DNA of 64,000 nucleotides, taken from the NCBI RefSeq assembly GCF_010686655.1, contig NZ_JAAGVY010000028.1:1-64000 (forward strand), read 5' to 3'. The notes beneath the pieces were generated by a model. That model was not told the origin of the DNA and searched no databases. It was given only the letters and a program-made list of their open reading frames with translations. Below, piece after piece: positions 29,949 to 39,072 of this stretch; the stretch's first letter is position 1; each line of letters opens with the position of its first letter. Source of the DNA: Cryomorpha ignava (GTDB lineage: Bacteria; Bacteroidota; Bacteroidia; Flavobacteriales_D; Cryomorphaceae). The translations under genes and the position numbers were made by a program.

Positions 29949-30317
29949 ATGTCTTTAGAATCGACTAACTCAATCGGTAAAGCAGGCGAATCTCATGCTT
30001 GTACGCACTTAGAGAAACTAGGTTTCAAAATACGTGACAGAAACTGGCGACATATTCACGATGAATTAGATATTATTGCTGAAAATGAGACGTTTATAAT
30101 TTTCGTGGAAGTAAAAACCAGGAAAAATAATAATTACGGAAACCCTGAAGCATTCGTAACCAGAAAGAAACAAGCCTTTATAATTAGGGCTGCGAATGAA
30201 TACCTTATTCGCAAAAAGCTTGATAAGGAAGCGCGCTTTGATATTGTGGCTGTAACGGGATTGGATGAAAATTGTGAAATAGTGCATATACCAAATGCTT
30301 TTTACCCGATAGTATAA
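29949..30317 (+). CDS. yraN: YraN family endonuclease-like protein (UPF0102)
   Basis: This 122-residue protein of the UPF0102/YraN family has a Holliday-junction-resolvase-like nuclease fold. It has GKAGESHACTHLEKLGFKI at the start and the ELDIIAENETFIIFVEVKTRK segment with the D...ExK catalytic pattern near 37-57. The biological role is unsettled. It is divergent from the DUF4412 gene. Confidence 0.93.
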   Translation: MSLESTNSIGKAGESHACTHLEKLGFKIRDRNWRHIHDELDIIAENETFIIFVEVKTRKNNNYGNPEAFVTRKKQAFIIRAANEYLIRKKLDKEARFDIVAVTGLDENCEIVHIPNAFYPIV

Positions 30318-30476
30318 GGTAGGAGTAGGTTTTTAACCAGGTTTTTATTATAATAGGATTGAAATTGAGTTGTTATGAATTTTAAATTTAAGTTCTTTGC
30401 CAATTAAATTGAAGTACTTACTGGAATTTCTAATACAATAAATCACGGCGTTCATTCAGGAGCGCTATACCTATAA

Positions 30477-31742
30477 ATGAGCGAACGAGATAATAAAAGA
30501 GGCAATTCTGACAGAAGAAGACCGGGAGGGAAGCCGGAAAGCGATAGATCGGAAAATAGAAAATCTGATGATAAAAGACGTCCGGGAAGTCGGCCGTATA
30601 GCGACCGGAATGAAGATAGAAACGAGCGCCGACCAGATTCGCGGAAGCGCACTTCTGAAAATGAAGAAGGTGAAAACAAAACCAGTGATCGGTCTAATGC
30701 TCGCAAATACTCCACAGGAAAGCCTTTTGGAGAACGCACGACCGATAGAAATACGCGCAGGCCAGATTCGCGGAAGCGCTACCCCGATACCAATGAGGAC
30801 GAAAAGAAACCCGGAGGACGACCAAATGCGCGCAAATATTCCACCGATAAACCTTTTGATGATCGCTCGGGAGATAAAAATACACAATGGCCAGATTCGC
30901 GGAAGCGCACGCCTGAAAGTGACGAACAAGGAAGTAAACCCGGTGGACGACCAAGTGTGCGTAAATACGCCGCCAGCAAACCCTTTGGATACCGGGGTAA
31001 GCGGGCTGTAGCCGATGTGACTAAAGACGGCACGATGCGCTTGAACAAGTATATTTCTAATTCTGGAATTTGCTCGCGCCGCGAAGCCGATGATTTAATA
31101 AAAACCGGATTGGTAGAGGTAAACGGGAAATCCATTACCGAAATGGGCTATAAAGTTCAACCAAACGATATTGTAAAATACGCCGGCGAGAAAATCACAC
31201 CCGAAAAACCGGTTTACTTCTTGCTGAATAAGCCAAAAGACTACACGGCTGAAATGAAGAGTACGATGGACCGCAGAAATGGACTTACACTGCTCCGCGG
31301 AATTGGAAATCACAGCGTACTTCCTGTAGGTAAAATGGATAGAAGCACATCGGGATTGATTATTTATACAAACGATGGCGACCTTACCATGAAGCTTTGC
31401 AACCCGAAACTGGGAGTGAAAAAACTATTTCATGTGCATCTCGATAAGAATTTGAAAAAGGAGCATATGGATAAACTGCTTGAAGGAGTGGAGCTGGAAG
31501 ATGGTTTTGTGAAAGCAGAAGAAATATCATACGTAGGTGATAAAAATGACAAGAAGCAAATAGGAATTGAGACGAAAAGTGGAAAAAATAAAGCGGTGCG
31601 TCTTATGCTTGAGTCATTGGGTTACTATGTGGTAAAGCTTGACCGCGTGATGTTTGCGGGGCTTACAAAAAAAGATTTGCCTCGCGGAAGGTGGCGAGCA
31701 CTTACTACCCAAGAGGTAATAAATCTAAAGATGTTAAAATAA
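30477..31742 (+). CDS. RsuA/RluB-type pseudouridine synthase with repetitive disordered N-terminus
   Basis: This 421-residue protein converts uridine to pseudouridine in rRNA, probably 23S by family. An S4 RNA-binding domain lies at about 187-235 (MRLNKYISNSGICSRREADDLI). The catalytic domain has D288 in GKMDRSTSGLI. The first 180 residues are highly charged (Arg, Asp, Lys, Ser) and contain three copies of a 43-residue unit starting RRPDSRKR (51-93, 94-136 and 137-173, the last partial). Arg-rich disordered extensions are known on Bacteroidota synthases and may bind rRNA. The clear repeats encoded here are a local feature. Confidence 0.9.
   Translation: MSERDNKRGNSDRRRPGGKPESDRSENRKSDDKRRPGSRPYSDRNEDRNERRPDSRKRTSENEEGENKTSDRSNARKYSTGKPFGERTTDRNTRRPDSRKRYPDTNEDEKKPGGRPNARKYSTDKPFDDRSGDKNTQWPDSRKRTPESDEQGSKPGGRPSVRKYAASKPFGYRGKRAVADVTKDGTMRLNKYISNSGICSRREADDLIKTGLVEVNGKSITEMGYKVQPNDIVKYAGEKITPEKPVYFLLNKPKDYTAEMKSTMDRRNGLTLLRGIGNHSVLPVGKMDRSTSGLIIYTNDGDLTMKLCNPKLGVKKLFHVHLDKNLKKEHMDKLLEGVELEDGFVKAEEISYVGDKNDKKQIGIETKSGKNKAVRLMLESLGYYVVKLDRVMFAGLTKKDLPRGRWRALTTQEVINLKMLK
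30627..30995 (+). repeat. Three in-frame 129-bp repeats in the pseudouridine synthase gene
   Basis: Units start at 30627, 30756 and 30885. Each encodes a 43-residue (last one shorter) charged segment with the pattern RPDSRKR...ARKYST.KPF. The period is a multiple of three, so copy-number change would keep the frame. Long open frames on both strands across this stretch are a by-product of the repeats. Confidence 0.85.
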
Positions 31743-31813
31743 TGACCGTACTGGTACGTTTAATGCTGTAACAGAATAGGCGAAATCTTTCCCAATTTAC
31801 TTTCCAGACAGCA

Positions 31814-34462
31814 TTGAAGAAACTCCTGAAATATGTTGCCATAATTGCTGCGCTCATCGCAGTTCTCCTTGTGGTGGCGTATTACCTGGCCAAGAAGTAT
31901 GAGCCCGAAGTGCGCAAAGTAATTGTGTATGAGCTTAATCGCAAGCTTACTGTACCTGTAAAAGTAGGCGATATAAATTTAAGTTTGCTGCAGCGGTTTC
32001 CATACGCTTCGCTGCGCTTTAGCGATGTTGTAATTCCGCAAGTGAAAAACGGAGAAGCTACGGCCGATACATTGATTTATATAAAAGATATGTATCTGCA
32101 AATGGGCTTGCTTAATTTCATGCGAAAGAATTATGTGGTATCTGAAGCAGAAATAAACACTGGCTTTTTTGATATGGCCTTTTATGAAAATGGAAGCGAT
32201 AATTTCCATTTCTGGAAAGCCAGTGACGACACCAGCAGCAGTGGAACAAACTTTTCGATAACAGAGGTTCTTATTAGAGATTTCAACTATCGGCTTAAAG
32301 ATTCAAATAAACTCGCTTTAGATTTACTAATGGTAAAGTCAAAAGCCCGCGGAGATTTTGGAAGTGAAGAGTACACTATTGAATCGGGGAGCGATATGTG
32401 GATTAGAACTGTGGTTTATGAATCTGATACATTGTATGAAGCTGAAAAATTTTCAGGCGATCTTAATATTGACATAGACCGTATTAAAGATTCGTACACC
32501 TTTAATAGTGATGATTTAGAATTAGCCGGACAAGACATTGGCTTAACAGGAAGTTATATCCCAAAAAACAAGCAGTCGTGGAATCTGAATATAGAAGCCC
32601 AAAATGCCGATCTTGAAAAGCTTACCCATCTGCTTCCCCTAAACCTGCGAAATAGATTTGCGAAGTATAAGGCGAAGGGAAAGACCGATTTAAAATTGAA
32701 TTTGAGTTCAGGGGAGCGTTTCGATTTAGATGCGTTTTTTAGTTCCCTTTCGGGAAAATTTCAACACAACGAAGCTCTTGGAACTGCAGAAATAAGCGGA
32801 GCGAAAGGAAAGTTTGAAATGCGCAATGGTATCTCTTCACTTATTCTGGATGAGCTTGAGGCCTCAATCGGCCCCGGCGACATGAATGTATGGGGCAAAA
32901 TAATTGACTTTGATGCTCCTTCATTTGATTTAAATCTGGAAGGTGAAATAGATTTGGAAGAACTAAAAAGCCTTTTAAATATAAGCCTACTCGAGAAACT
33001 GGAGGGACGAGTGCAGCTAGATGGTCGCCTTCAAGGAAACCTGCCTCGTGAATCTACAAATGAAACACTCGATTTATTAAAAGGAATAGACTTTATAGGA
33101 AAGATAAATCTCAGTGAGGGAATTTTTCAAATGGAAGGACAGGACCAGCTATACGATAAAATAGAAGGAGACATTCAGTTAAAAGACAATGCAGTAATAA
33201 TAAAATCGGCTAAAGCGCGGGTTAACAAAAGCCCTTTTGAAATATCGGGAACTATAAAAAATGCGCTTCCTTACATTTCCCGAAAAGGTCAGAAATTGAG
33301 TATCCAGGCCGACTTCAAAGCTAAAGAGCTCAATTTTAATGATATTCTTACTCAGAATGAATCAAAACGCGATACCACTTACAATTTTCAGTTGCCAAAA
33401 GATGTGGCTTTTGATTTAAGTGTGGAAGTGGGAAAAATGACATTTCGAAAATTTATAGCCACCGATATTACAGGCAATGCCTACTACAAGAGCGGATTAC
33501 TTACTTTAAATCCATTCGCTTTTAAGCTTGCTTCAGGAACTGTAAATACAAATGTGCATTTCATACAGAAATCTGACAATCAATTTGAAGCTCAAGCTTT
33601 AGCCCAATTGAAAAATATTGATTTAGAAGAATTTTTTGTGGCATTCGAAAATTTTGGACAGAGTGTAATTCAGGCAAATAACCTGGAAGGAAGAGCAGAT
33701 GCTACCATTGAATTTTCGGCTCTGTTTAAAAGCGATCTTTCCATTGCATCAGAGAGCATTAAGTCAAATATTGAATTAATGGTGCTAGATGGAAAATTGA
33801 AAAAAGTAGAATCCCTTCAAGCAATTTCCGATTATTTGCGTGGAAACGCACTGTGGCGCTCACTTATAAAAGTAGATGAGTTTGAGAAAAAACTTAGGGT
33901 TGTGGCTTTTGATACACTTAGCAATACGATTGCTATCGAAAACCGTGTCATTAAAATTCCGGCTATGACGATTGGTTCGTCCGCACTTACGCTTAATCTT
34001 TCAGGCACGCATAGCTTTGATGACGCCATTGACTATTCTATAAATTTCAGGATCAATGAATTGCTTCGTACAGGAAAGAGAGAACAGCAGAACGAATTTG
34101 GATATGTGGTAGATGACAATACCGGATTACGCTTTTTTCTAAAGATGCAGGGAACTGTTGATAATCCCGAATTCAGCCTCGATGGAGATGCCGCACGCAA
34201 CAAACGCAAGCAGCAATTTGAGCAAGAGAAGAACACTTTTAAGAGCATTCTAAAAGAAGAGTTTGGCCTGTTTAAATCAGATACAACACTCACGGGTGTG
34301 CCGGAGCAAAAGAAAAAGAATGATGCAAAATTCTCTGTAGACTTTGAAGAGTTTAAGAATGCAAACGATACATCTGCCGGTAAGGAAAACACTCAAAAGA
34401 AGAAGAAAAAAGGAAACTCAAAGCAAGATGAGGATCTTTACGATAAAGATGATGATTTATAG
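31814..34462 (+). CDS. AsmA-like inner-membrane-anchored protein
   Basis: This 882-residue protein has an N-terminal membrane segment (about 7-27) and a very long beta-rich periplasmic body typical of AsmA/TamB-related proteins. These are thought to bridge the envelope and carry phospholipids to the outer membrane. A conserved VKVGDINLSLLQRFPYASLRFSDV segment lies near 50-73. The end is a lysine-rich charged tail (KKKKKGNSKQDEDLYDKDDDL). The start is TTG, with no nearby ATG in frame. Confidence 0.8.
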   Translation: MKKLLKYVAIIAALIAVLLVVAYYLAKKYEPEVRKVIVYELNRKLTVPVKVGDINLSLLQRFPYASLRFSDVVIPQVKNGEATADTLIYIKDMYLQMGLLNFMRKNYVVSEAEINTGFFDMAFYENGSDNFHFWKASDDTSSSGTNFSITEVLIRDFNYRLKDSNKLALDLLMVKSKARGDFGSEEYTIESGSDMWIRTVVYESDTLYEAEKFSGDLNIDIDRIKDSYTFNSDDLELAGQDIGLTGSYIPKNKQSWNLNIEAQNADLEKLTHLLPLNLRNRFAKYKAKGKTDLKLNLSSGERFDLDAFFSSLSGKFQHNEALGTAEISGAKGKFEMRNGISSLILDELEASIGPGDMNVWGKIIDFDAPSFDLNLEGEIDLEELKSLLNISLLEKLEGRVQLDGRLQGNLPRESTNETLDLLKGIDFIGKINLSEGIFQMEGQDQLYDKIEGDIQLKDNAVIIKSAKARVNKSPFEISGTIKNALPYISRKGQKLSIQADFKAKELNFNDILTQNESKRDTTYNFQLPKDVAFDLSVEVGKMTFRKFIATDITGNAYYKSGLLTLNPFAFKLASGTVNTNVHFIQKSDNQFEAQALAQLKNIDLEEFFVAFENFGQSVIQANNLEGRADATIEFSALFKSDLSIASESIKSNIELMVLDGKLKKVESLQAISDYLRGNALWRSLIKVDEFEKKLRVVAFDTLSNTIAIENRVIKIPAMTIGSSALTLNLSGTHSFDDAIDYSINFRINELLRTGKREQQNEFGYVVDDNTGLRFFLKMQGTVDNPEFSLDGDAARNKRKQQFEQEKNTFKSILKEEFGLFKSDTTLTGVPEQKKKNDAKFSVDFEEFKNANDTSAGKENTQKKKKKGNSKQDEDLYDKDDDL

Positions 34463-34631
34463 AGTCTCTGGGGTATTAATTAAGGCATCGCAGGTTCGTT
34501 TTTAGAATCCGTTTAAGCTGCAAGAGCGCAAAAAACACCATCTTTGGCTTATAAAATCGAAAAGATTTATACTTTAGGTGAAAATTCCCACTATAGAAGA
34601 GACTTCTACCTGAAGAATACAGCATTCCAAA

Positions 34632-36140
34632 ATGAATTTATACACAAAAAAGCAGCGGTGGAAAGCCGGATTGCTCGTGTTTGCTACCGTTATTGTGGGT
34701 CTTTCGCTATGGTACTCTAACCATATCGTAAACAAAATACGGCAGGAAGAACGTCAAAAAGTACAATTGTGGAGCGAGGCTATTAAGGAGCGCCTCTCGC
34801 TCATAAACTATACCGAAAATCTTTTTAAAGATATGCGCAGCGAAGAGCGCACCAAAGCCAAGATCTGGGCGCAAGCTACAGGAAGGGTTTTGACGGCAAG
34901 CGACAACGAGCTCCGTTTTTTGCAGGATATTTTGTCAAAGAATACGACAATACCGGTTTTGGTTGTCGATGCTAAAAGGCAAATTCCATTTTACAGAAAT
35001 GTGGATGAAAAATATTTGCGAACTCCAAAAAGTAGAGACAGTCTCATTACTGCTTTTGGAGAAATGTATGAGCCCATTGGTTTAAGCATTCAAGGAATTG
35101 AGCAAAAGGTGTATTACAAAGATTCTCGTATTATTTCCGATTTGGAAACGACAATCGATAACCTGATAAATTCGTTTATCAGCGAAACCGTCATGAACTC
35201 CGGTTCGGTGCCAGTGCTCGTAACCGACAGCGCAAAAAGGCATGTTATAAATTACAGCAATATTGACTCTACAATCGTTCAGGACTCCCTTTTACTACAG
35301 AAAAAAATCGGAGAAATGGAAGCCAGCAATAAGCCGATTGAAATTCATTTTGGTGAAAATCAAACAAATTATGTGTTTTATACTGACTCGGTGATTATTA
35401 CTCAGTTGCAATATTTCCCTTATATCCAGCTGATTATTATTGGATTGTTTCTCCTTATTTCCTATTTGATTTTTAGCACTTTTAGAAATGCGGAGCAAAA
35501 TCAGGTATGGATAGGAATGGCCAAAGAAACTGCTCATCAACTCGGCACGCCCTTATCCAGCCTTATGGCGTGGGTGCAGCTTCTGGAAGCGCGAGGCACA
35601 GATAAGGAAACAATTACAGAGCTAAACAAGGACATTGAGCGCCTTGAAATGATTACAGATCGTTTTTCTAAAATCGGATCGACCCCCGAACTCAAAGAAA
35701 CGGATGTTAAAGAGTTGATGGTTCAGGCTACTTCTTATTTGCGTCCGCGGATATCAACGAAAGTGGATATTGAGATAAATCAAAATCAGGAGACCGGAGT
35801 ATATGCCATGATTAACGCACCGCTTTTTAGTTGGGTAATTGAAAACATTTTCAAAAACGCCGTTGATGCCATGGATGGAAAAGGGAAGATCACCGTAGAG
35901 ATTTACAATGAAATTCAAAACGTTTATATCGATATAAGCGACACCGGAAAAGGGATCCCCAGTGTAAACCATAAAACTATTTTTCACCCCGGCTACACGA
36001 CTAAGAAGCGTGGATGGGGTCTGGGTTTATCGCTTGCTAAGCGAATAATTGAGACTTATCACAGTGGCAAGATTTTTATAAAACGCAGTGAGCCAAACAA
36101 TGGCACCACATTTAGAATCGTGCTAAAAACAAAAGCTTAA
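34632..36140 (+). CDS. Sensor histidine kinase with duplicated extracytoplasmic sensor
   Basis: This 502-residue kinase has membrane helices at about 12-28 and 263-283 enclosing a sensor. An H-box lies in KETAHQLGTPLSSL with phosphoacceptor H302, and an HATPase domain follows with N405/N409, DTGKG at 437-441 and GWGLGLSL at 461-468. The sensor appears internally duplicated: EERxKxxxWxxA near 39-50 recurs near 71-82, and PVLVxDxxxR near 108-116 recurs near 194-203. No response regulator is adjacent, so the partner is unknown. The stop shares one base with the hemW start. Confidence 0.92.
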   Translation: MNLYTKKQRWKAGLLVFATVIVGLSLWYSNHIVNKIRQEERQKVQLWSEAIKERLSLINYTENLFKDMRSEERTKAKIWAQATGRVLTASDNELRFLQDILSKNTTIPVLVVDAKRQIPFYRNVDEKYLRTPKSRDSLITAFGEMYEPIGLSIQGIEQKVYYKDSRIISDLETTIDNLINSFISETVMNSGSVPVLVTDSAKRHVINYSNIDSTIVQDSLLLQKKIGEMEASNKPIEIHFGENQTNYVFYTDSVIITQLQYFPYIQLIIIGLFLLISYLIFSTFRNAEQNQVWIGMAKETAHQLGTPLSSLMAWVQLLEARGTDKETITELNKDIERLEMITDRFSKIGSTPELKETDVKELMVQATSYLRPRISTKVDIEINQNQETGVYAMINAPLFSWVIENIFKNAVDAMDGKGKITVEIYNEIQNVYIDISDTGKGIPSVNHKTIFHPGYTTKKRGWGLGLSLAKRIIETYHSGKIFIKRSEPNNGTTFRIVLKTKA

Positions 36141-37282
36141 TGGCTGGAATCTATGTTCATATTCCATTTTGCAAGCAGGCTTGTACCTATTGCGATTTTC
36201 ACTTTTCTACCTCTATGCGCAATAAGCAAAATGTGCTGGATGCTTTAAAGAAAGAGGCGAAAATGCGTGTGGATTATCTGGGAACTGAACCGATTGAAAC
36301 ACTTTATTTTGGGGGAGGTACACCGAGTTTGTTAAACGCCCATGAGTTGACATCAATTCTGAAAAGCCTTCGTGAAAACTACAATTTTGCACATGAGATA
36401 GAATTCACTTATGAAGCCAACCCCGACGATTTGAGTGCTGAAAAACTTAACATGTTAGTTGAAAATGGAGTGAATCGCTTGAGTATCGGCATTCAATCTT
36501 TCGATGATAAATACCTTGAGTGGATGAACCGTGCGCACCGAAGTGCCGATTCCGTTGCCTGCGTGAAGCGTGCTCATGAGGCTGGCATTACCAATATCTC
36601 TATCGATTTGATTTATGGATTGCCAAACCTTGAGATTTCACAATGGAAGTCTGAAATAGATAATGCGCTTGCTCTTGGAGTAACCCATATTTCGGCGTAC
36701 TGCCTAACCGTTGAGCCAGCAACCGCGCTGGGATTCCGAGTTAGAAAAGGCACCGAAAAACCTGTAGACGATGAAGCTGCTTCTCAACAATTTGAAGTTC
36801 TAATTGAAAAACTCGCTGCCGCAGGATTTGAACAATATGAAGTGAGCAATTTTGCGCGAGAAGGTTTTTATTCAAAACACAATACTTCTTATTGGTTTGG
36901 TATTCCATATCTCGGTCTTGGCCCCTCGGCACATAGTTTTAAACCGGCAGAGCGCGCTTGGAATGTGGCGAACAACAGCCGGTATATTCAGAAAATTGAA
37001 GCCGATGAATTGCCAATAACCAGTGAAAATCTTAGCCTTGAAGATCAGTTTAATGAATGGGTAATGACCGGGTTGAGGACCAAGTGGGGGCTTGATATTT
37101 TAGGCGGAACTCAACGATTCAAAATAGATTTAAGAACCGGAAATGAAAACCTGATTGAAAAACTCGTCCAGGAAAAAAAAGCGGAGTTAAATAATGGTAT
37201 TTTCCGACTCACCAAAAGAGGATTTTTTCTGGCTGATGGAATAGCTTCTGAATTTTTTCTGGTGGAAGAAAATTCTAAATAA
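36140..37282 (+). CDS. hemW: Radical SAM heme chaperone HemW
   Basis: This 380-residue protein begins MAGIYVHIPFCKQACTYCDF. The CxxxCxxC cluster site is C11/C15/C18, and YFGGGTPS follows near 55. The C-terminal HemW domain (about 300-375) is present. Proteins of this type were long annotated as coproporphyrinogen III oxidase, but act in heme insertion. It is translationally coupled to the kinase gene (TAATG). Confidence 0.93.
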   Translation: MAGIYVHIPFCKQACTYCDFHFSTSMRNKQNVLDALKKEAKMRVDYLGTEPIETLYFGGGTPSLLNAHELTSILKSLRENYNFAHEIEFTYEANPDDLSAEKLNMLVENGVNRLSIGIQSFDDKYLEWMNRAHRSADSVACVKRAHEAGITNISIDLIYGLPNLEISQWKSEIDNALALGVTHISAYCLTVEPATALGFRVRKGTEKPVDDEAASQQFEVLIEKLAAAGFEQYEVSNFAREGFYSKHNTSYWFGIPYLGLGPSAHSFKPAERAWNVANNSRYIQKIEADELPITSENLSLEDQFNEWVMTGLRTKWGLDILGGTQRFKIDLRTGNENLIEKLVQEKKAELNNGIFRLTKRGFFLADGIASEFFLVEENSK

Positions 37283-37327
37283 CCAGATTGAAATAATCTG
37301 AAGTCATAAATATTTTAATTTTATCGC

Positions 37328-38101
37328 ATGATTGCAAGCATCGAAACCTTCGGAGAATCATATAGTACTGATCTTTCCAAACCGATAGATATCTCTATTC
37401 CGCTTCACCCAGATGGGCCGCGTGCCTGGTATGTAGATAAAATGACCATTGAGCCGGTAATGACAGATCGATTTACTGGAAGTGTAGCCAAAGGAGGAGC
37501 AGTAAATTTTAGGAATATCGCTTTTAATCCGCATGGACATGGTACCCATACCGAAACAGTGGGGCATATTGATAATGAGATCATTTCGATTAATAGAACG
37601 TTGAATAAGTTTTTCTTTTTAGCAGAGCTACTTACCATCGCGCCAAAGCCATTTACCGGAAGGGAAGAAGAGTTTAAAAAACACGGCGACCGAATCATCA
37701 CACAGGCAGATGTGGATTTGGCAATTGGAGATAGAAAATGCGAAGCGCTCATAATCAGATCAGTACCAAACACAGACGAAAAGCTTTCAAAAAATTATTC
37801 CAATACAAATCCGGTTTATTTTGAACCGGGAGCGCTAAATTTTATGCGGGCAAAAGGAATAAAACACTTGCTCACCGACTTACCATCTGTAGATCGTGAA
37901 GAAGATGGCAGAAAGCTGCTTGCCCACCGCGCTTTTTGGCATGGAAACCGCCCCGATGATCTGGAATGTACAATCACTGAATTTATTTATGTGCCTGATT
38001 CGGTAGCCGACGGAACTTATCTCTTGAACCTCCAGATTGTCTCATTCGAAAACGATGCATCGCCGAGCAAACCGGTACTATACAAAATTGAAAAAGAATG
38101 A
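37328..38101 (+). CDS. Cyclase family protein (kynurenine formamidase-like)
   Basis: This 257-residue metal-dependent hydrolase of the cyclase family has the metal-binding signature HGHGTHTETVGH at 69-80, close to the canonical HxGTHxDxPxH. The substrate is uncertain: arylformamides, isatin-like or polyketide compounds are hydrolysed by relatives. No tryptophan-catabolic genes are adjacent. Its stop overlaps the next start by four bases (ATGA). Confidence 0.85.
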   Translation: MIASIETFGESYSTDLSKPIDISIPLHPDGPRAWYVDKMTIEPVMTDRFTGSVAKGGAVNFRNIAFNPHGHGTHTETVGHIDNEIISINRTLNKFFFLAELLTIAPKPFTGREEEFKKHGDRIITQADVDLAIGDRKCEALIIRSVPNTDEKLSKNYSNTNPVYFEPGALNFMRAKGIKHLLTDLPSVDREEDGRKLLAHRAFWHGNRPDDLECTITEFIYVPDSVADGTYLLNLQIVSFENDASPSKPVLYKIEKE

Positions 38102-38457
38102 ATATAGAAGAATTTAGGGCCTATTGTCTTGCCAAAAAAGGAGTAGAAGAATCGCTGCCTTTTGGCCCTTCTGCATTGGTTTTTAAAGTGATGGGAAAGA
38201 TGTTCACGATATGTAACATTGATGACTTTACCGGATTTTCTGCAAAGTGCGACCCCGAAAGAGCTATTGAGCTACGCGAAGAGTATCCCCACGGTATTTC
38301 CGGGGCTTACCATATGAGTAAAACCCATTGGAATGGGGTGCTCTGCGATGGAAGCGTTCCGCACCATCTCTTGATTGAATTGATAGATAATTCATATGAT
38401 TTGATCGTTAAAAGTTTAACCAAAAAACTTCGTGACGAACTAAATATAATGCGTTAA
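38098..38457 (+). CDS. MmcQ/YjbR family protein
   Basis: This 119-residue cytosolic protein of the YjbR/MmcQ family has a double-wing fold often described as DNA-binding. Typical parts are the start NIEEFRAYCLAKKGVEESLPFGPSALVFKVMGKMF and the HMSKTHWNGVLCDGSVP segment. The function is not established. It is coupled to the cyclase gene by an ATGA overlap. Confidence 0.9.
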   Translation: MNIEEFRAYCLAKKGVEESLPFGPSALVFKVMGKMFTICNIDDFTGFSAKCDPERAIELREEYPHGISGAYHMSKTHWNGVLCDGSVPHHLLIELIDNSYDLIVKSLTKKLRDELNIMR

Positions 38458-38462
38458 TTTTG
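38455..38462 (+). promoter_or_regulatory. Candidate -7 promoter box for the DUF502 gene
   Basis: TAATTTTG matches TAnnTTTG exactly, overlaps the preceding TAA stop and ends only 7 bases before the ATG at 38470. If used, the mRNA would have almost no leader. Confidence 0.4.
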
Positions 38463-38469
38463 CGGTCTT

Positions 38470-39072
38470 ATGTTAGACCAAAAATTCATTTATAAACGCA
38501 TATTGGGCTACTTTTTTAGTGGCCTTCTATTGGTAGTTCCCATTACGGTAATTATCTACGTAATTTACAGCCTTTTTATTTTCCTCGACCGGCTCATTCC
38601 CATAGCCATACCCGGTTTGGGTCTGCTCACTTTGTTGCTTGGTATTACTGTTCTCGGCTATCTCGGGTCGTCTTTCATTTCACAACCTATTCGCCGCAGG
38701 GCTAATAAGATGCTTGACAGAGTGCCTTTGGTTAAGACGATTTATACCGCCATATCAGATCTTCTTTCGGCTTTCGTGGGACAAAAAAAAAGTTTCTCGC
38801 GACCCGTATTGGTAAAAATGAGCCGCAGCAGCAATATCGAAAAGCTGGGGTTTGTAACCAATGACGACTTGAGTATGCTAAATCTTCCGCAAGGAAAAAT
38901 AGCTGTTTATCTGCCACATAGCTACAATTTTTCTGGAAATTTATATATCGTTCCAATCGAAAATGTAACTCCAATTTCGGCAAATACAGCCGAGGTAATG
39001 AAATTCATTGTTTCTGGTGGTGTTACAGATCTGGGTCATAAAGAGGAAGATGAAACAGTCGAGATTCGGTAA
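38470..39072 (+). CDS. DUF502 family membrane protein
   Basis: This 200-residue protein has two N-terminal membrane helices (about 9-33 and 43-66) and a soluble C-terminal part. The signature segment RVPLVKTIYTAISDLLSAF lies near 82-100, and VYLPHSYNFSGNLYIVP near 137-153 fits the DUF502 family. Plant relatives are COV (continuous vascular ring) proteins. The bacterial function is unknown. It overlaps the next gene by 23 bases. Confidence 0.9.
   Translation: MLDQKFIYKRILGYFFSGLLLVVPITVIIYVIYSLFIFLDRLIPIAIPGLGLLTLLLGITVLGYLGSSFISQPIRRRANKMLDRVPLVKTIYTAISDLLSAFVGQKKSFSRPVLVKMSRSSNIEKLGFVTNDDLSMLNLPQGKIAVYLPHSYNFSGNLYIVPIENVTPISANTAEVMKFIVSGGVTDLGHKEEDETVEIR

Noticed and set aside
30471-30954. 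Long open frames on the minus strand and in another plus frame across the pseudouridine synthase N-terminus
   Set aside because: They are by-products of the repetitive, charged coding sequence. The encoded proteins are low-complexity, and the S4 and catalytic domains follow in the annotated frame only.
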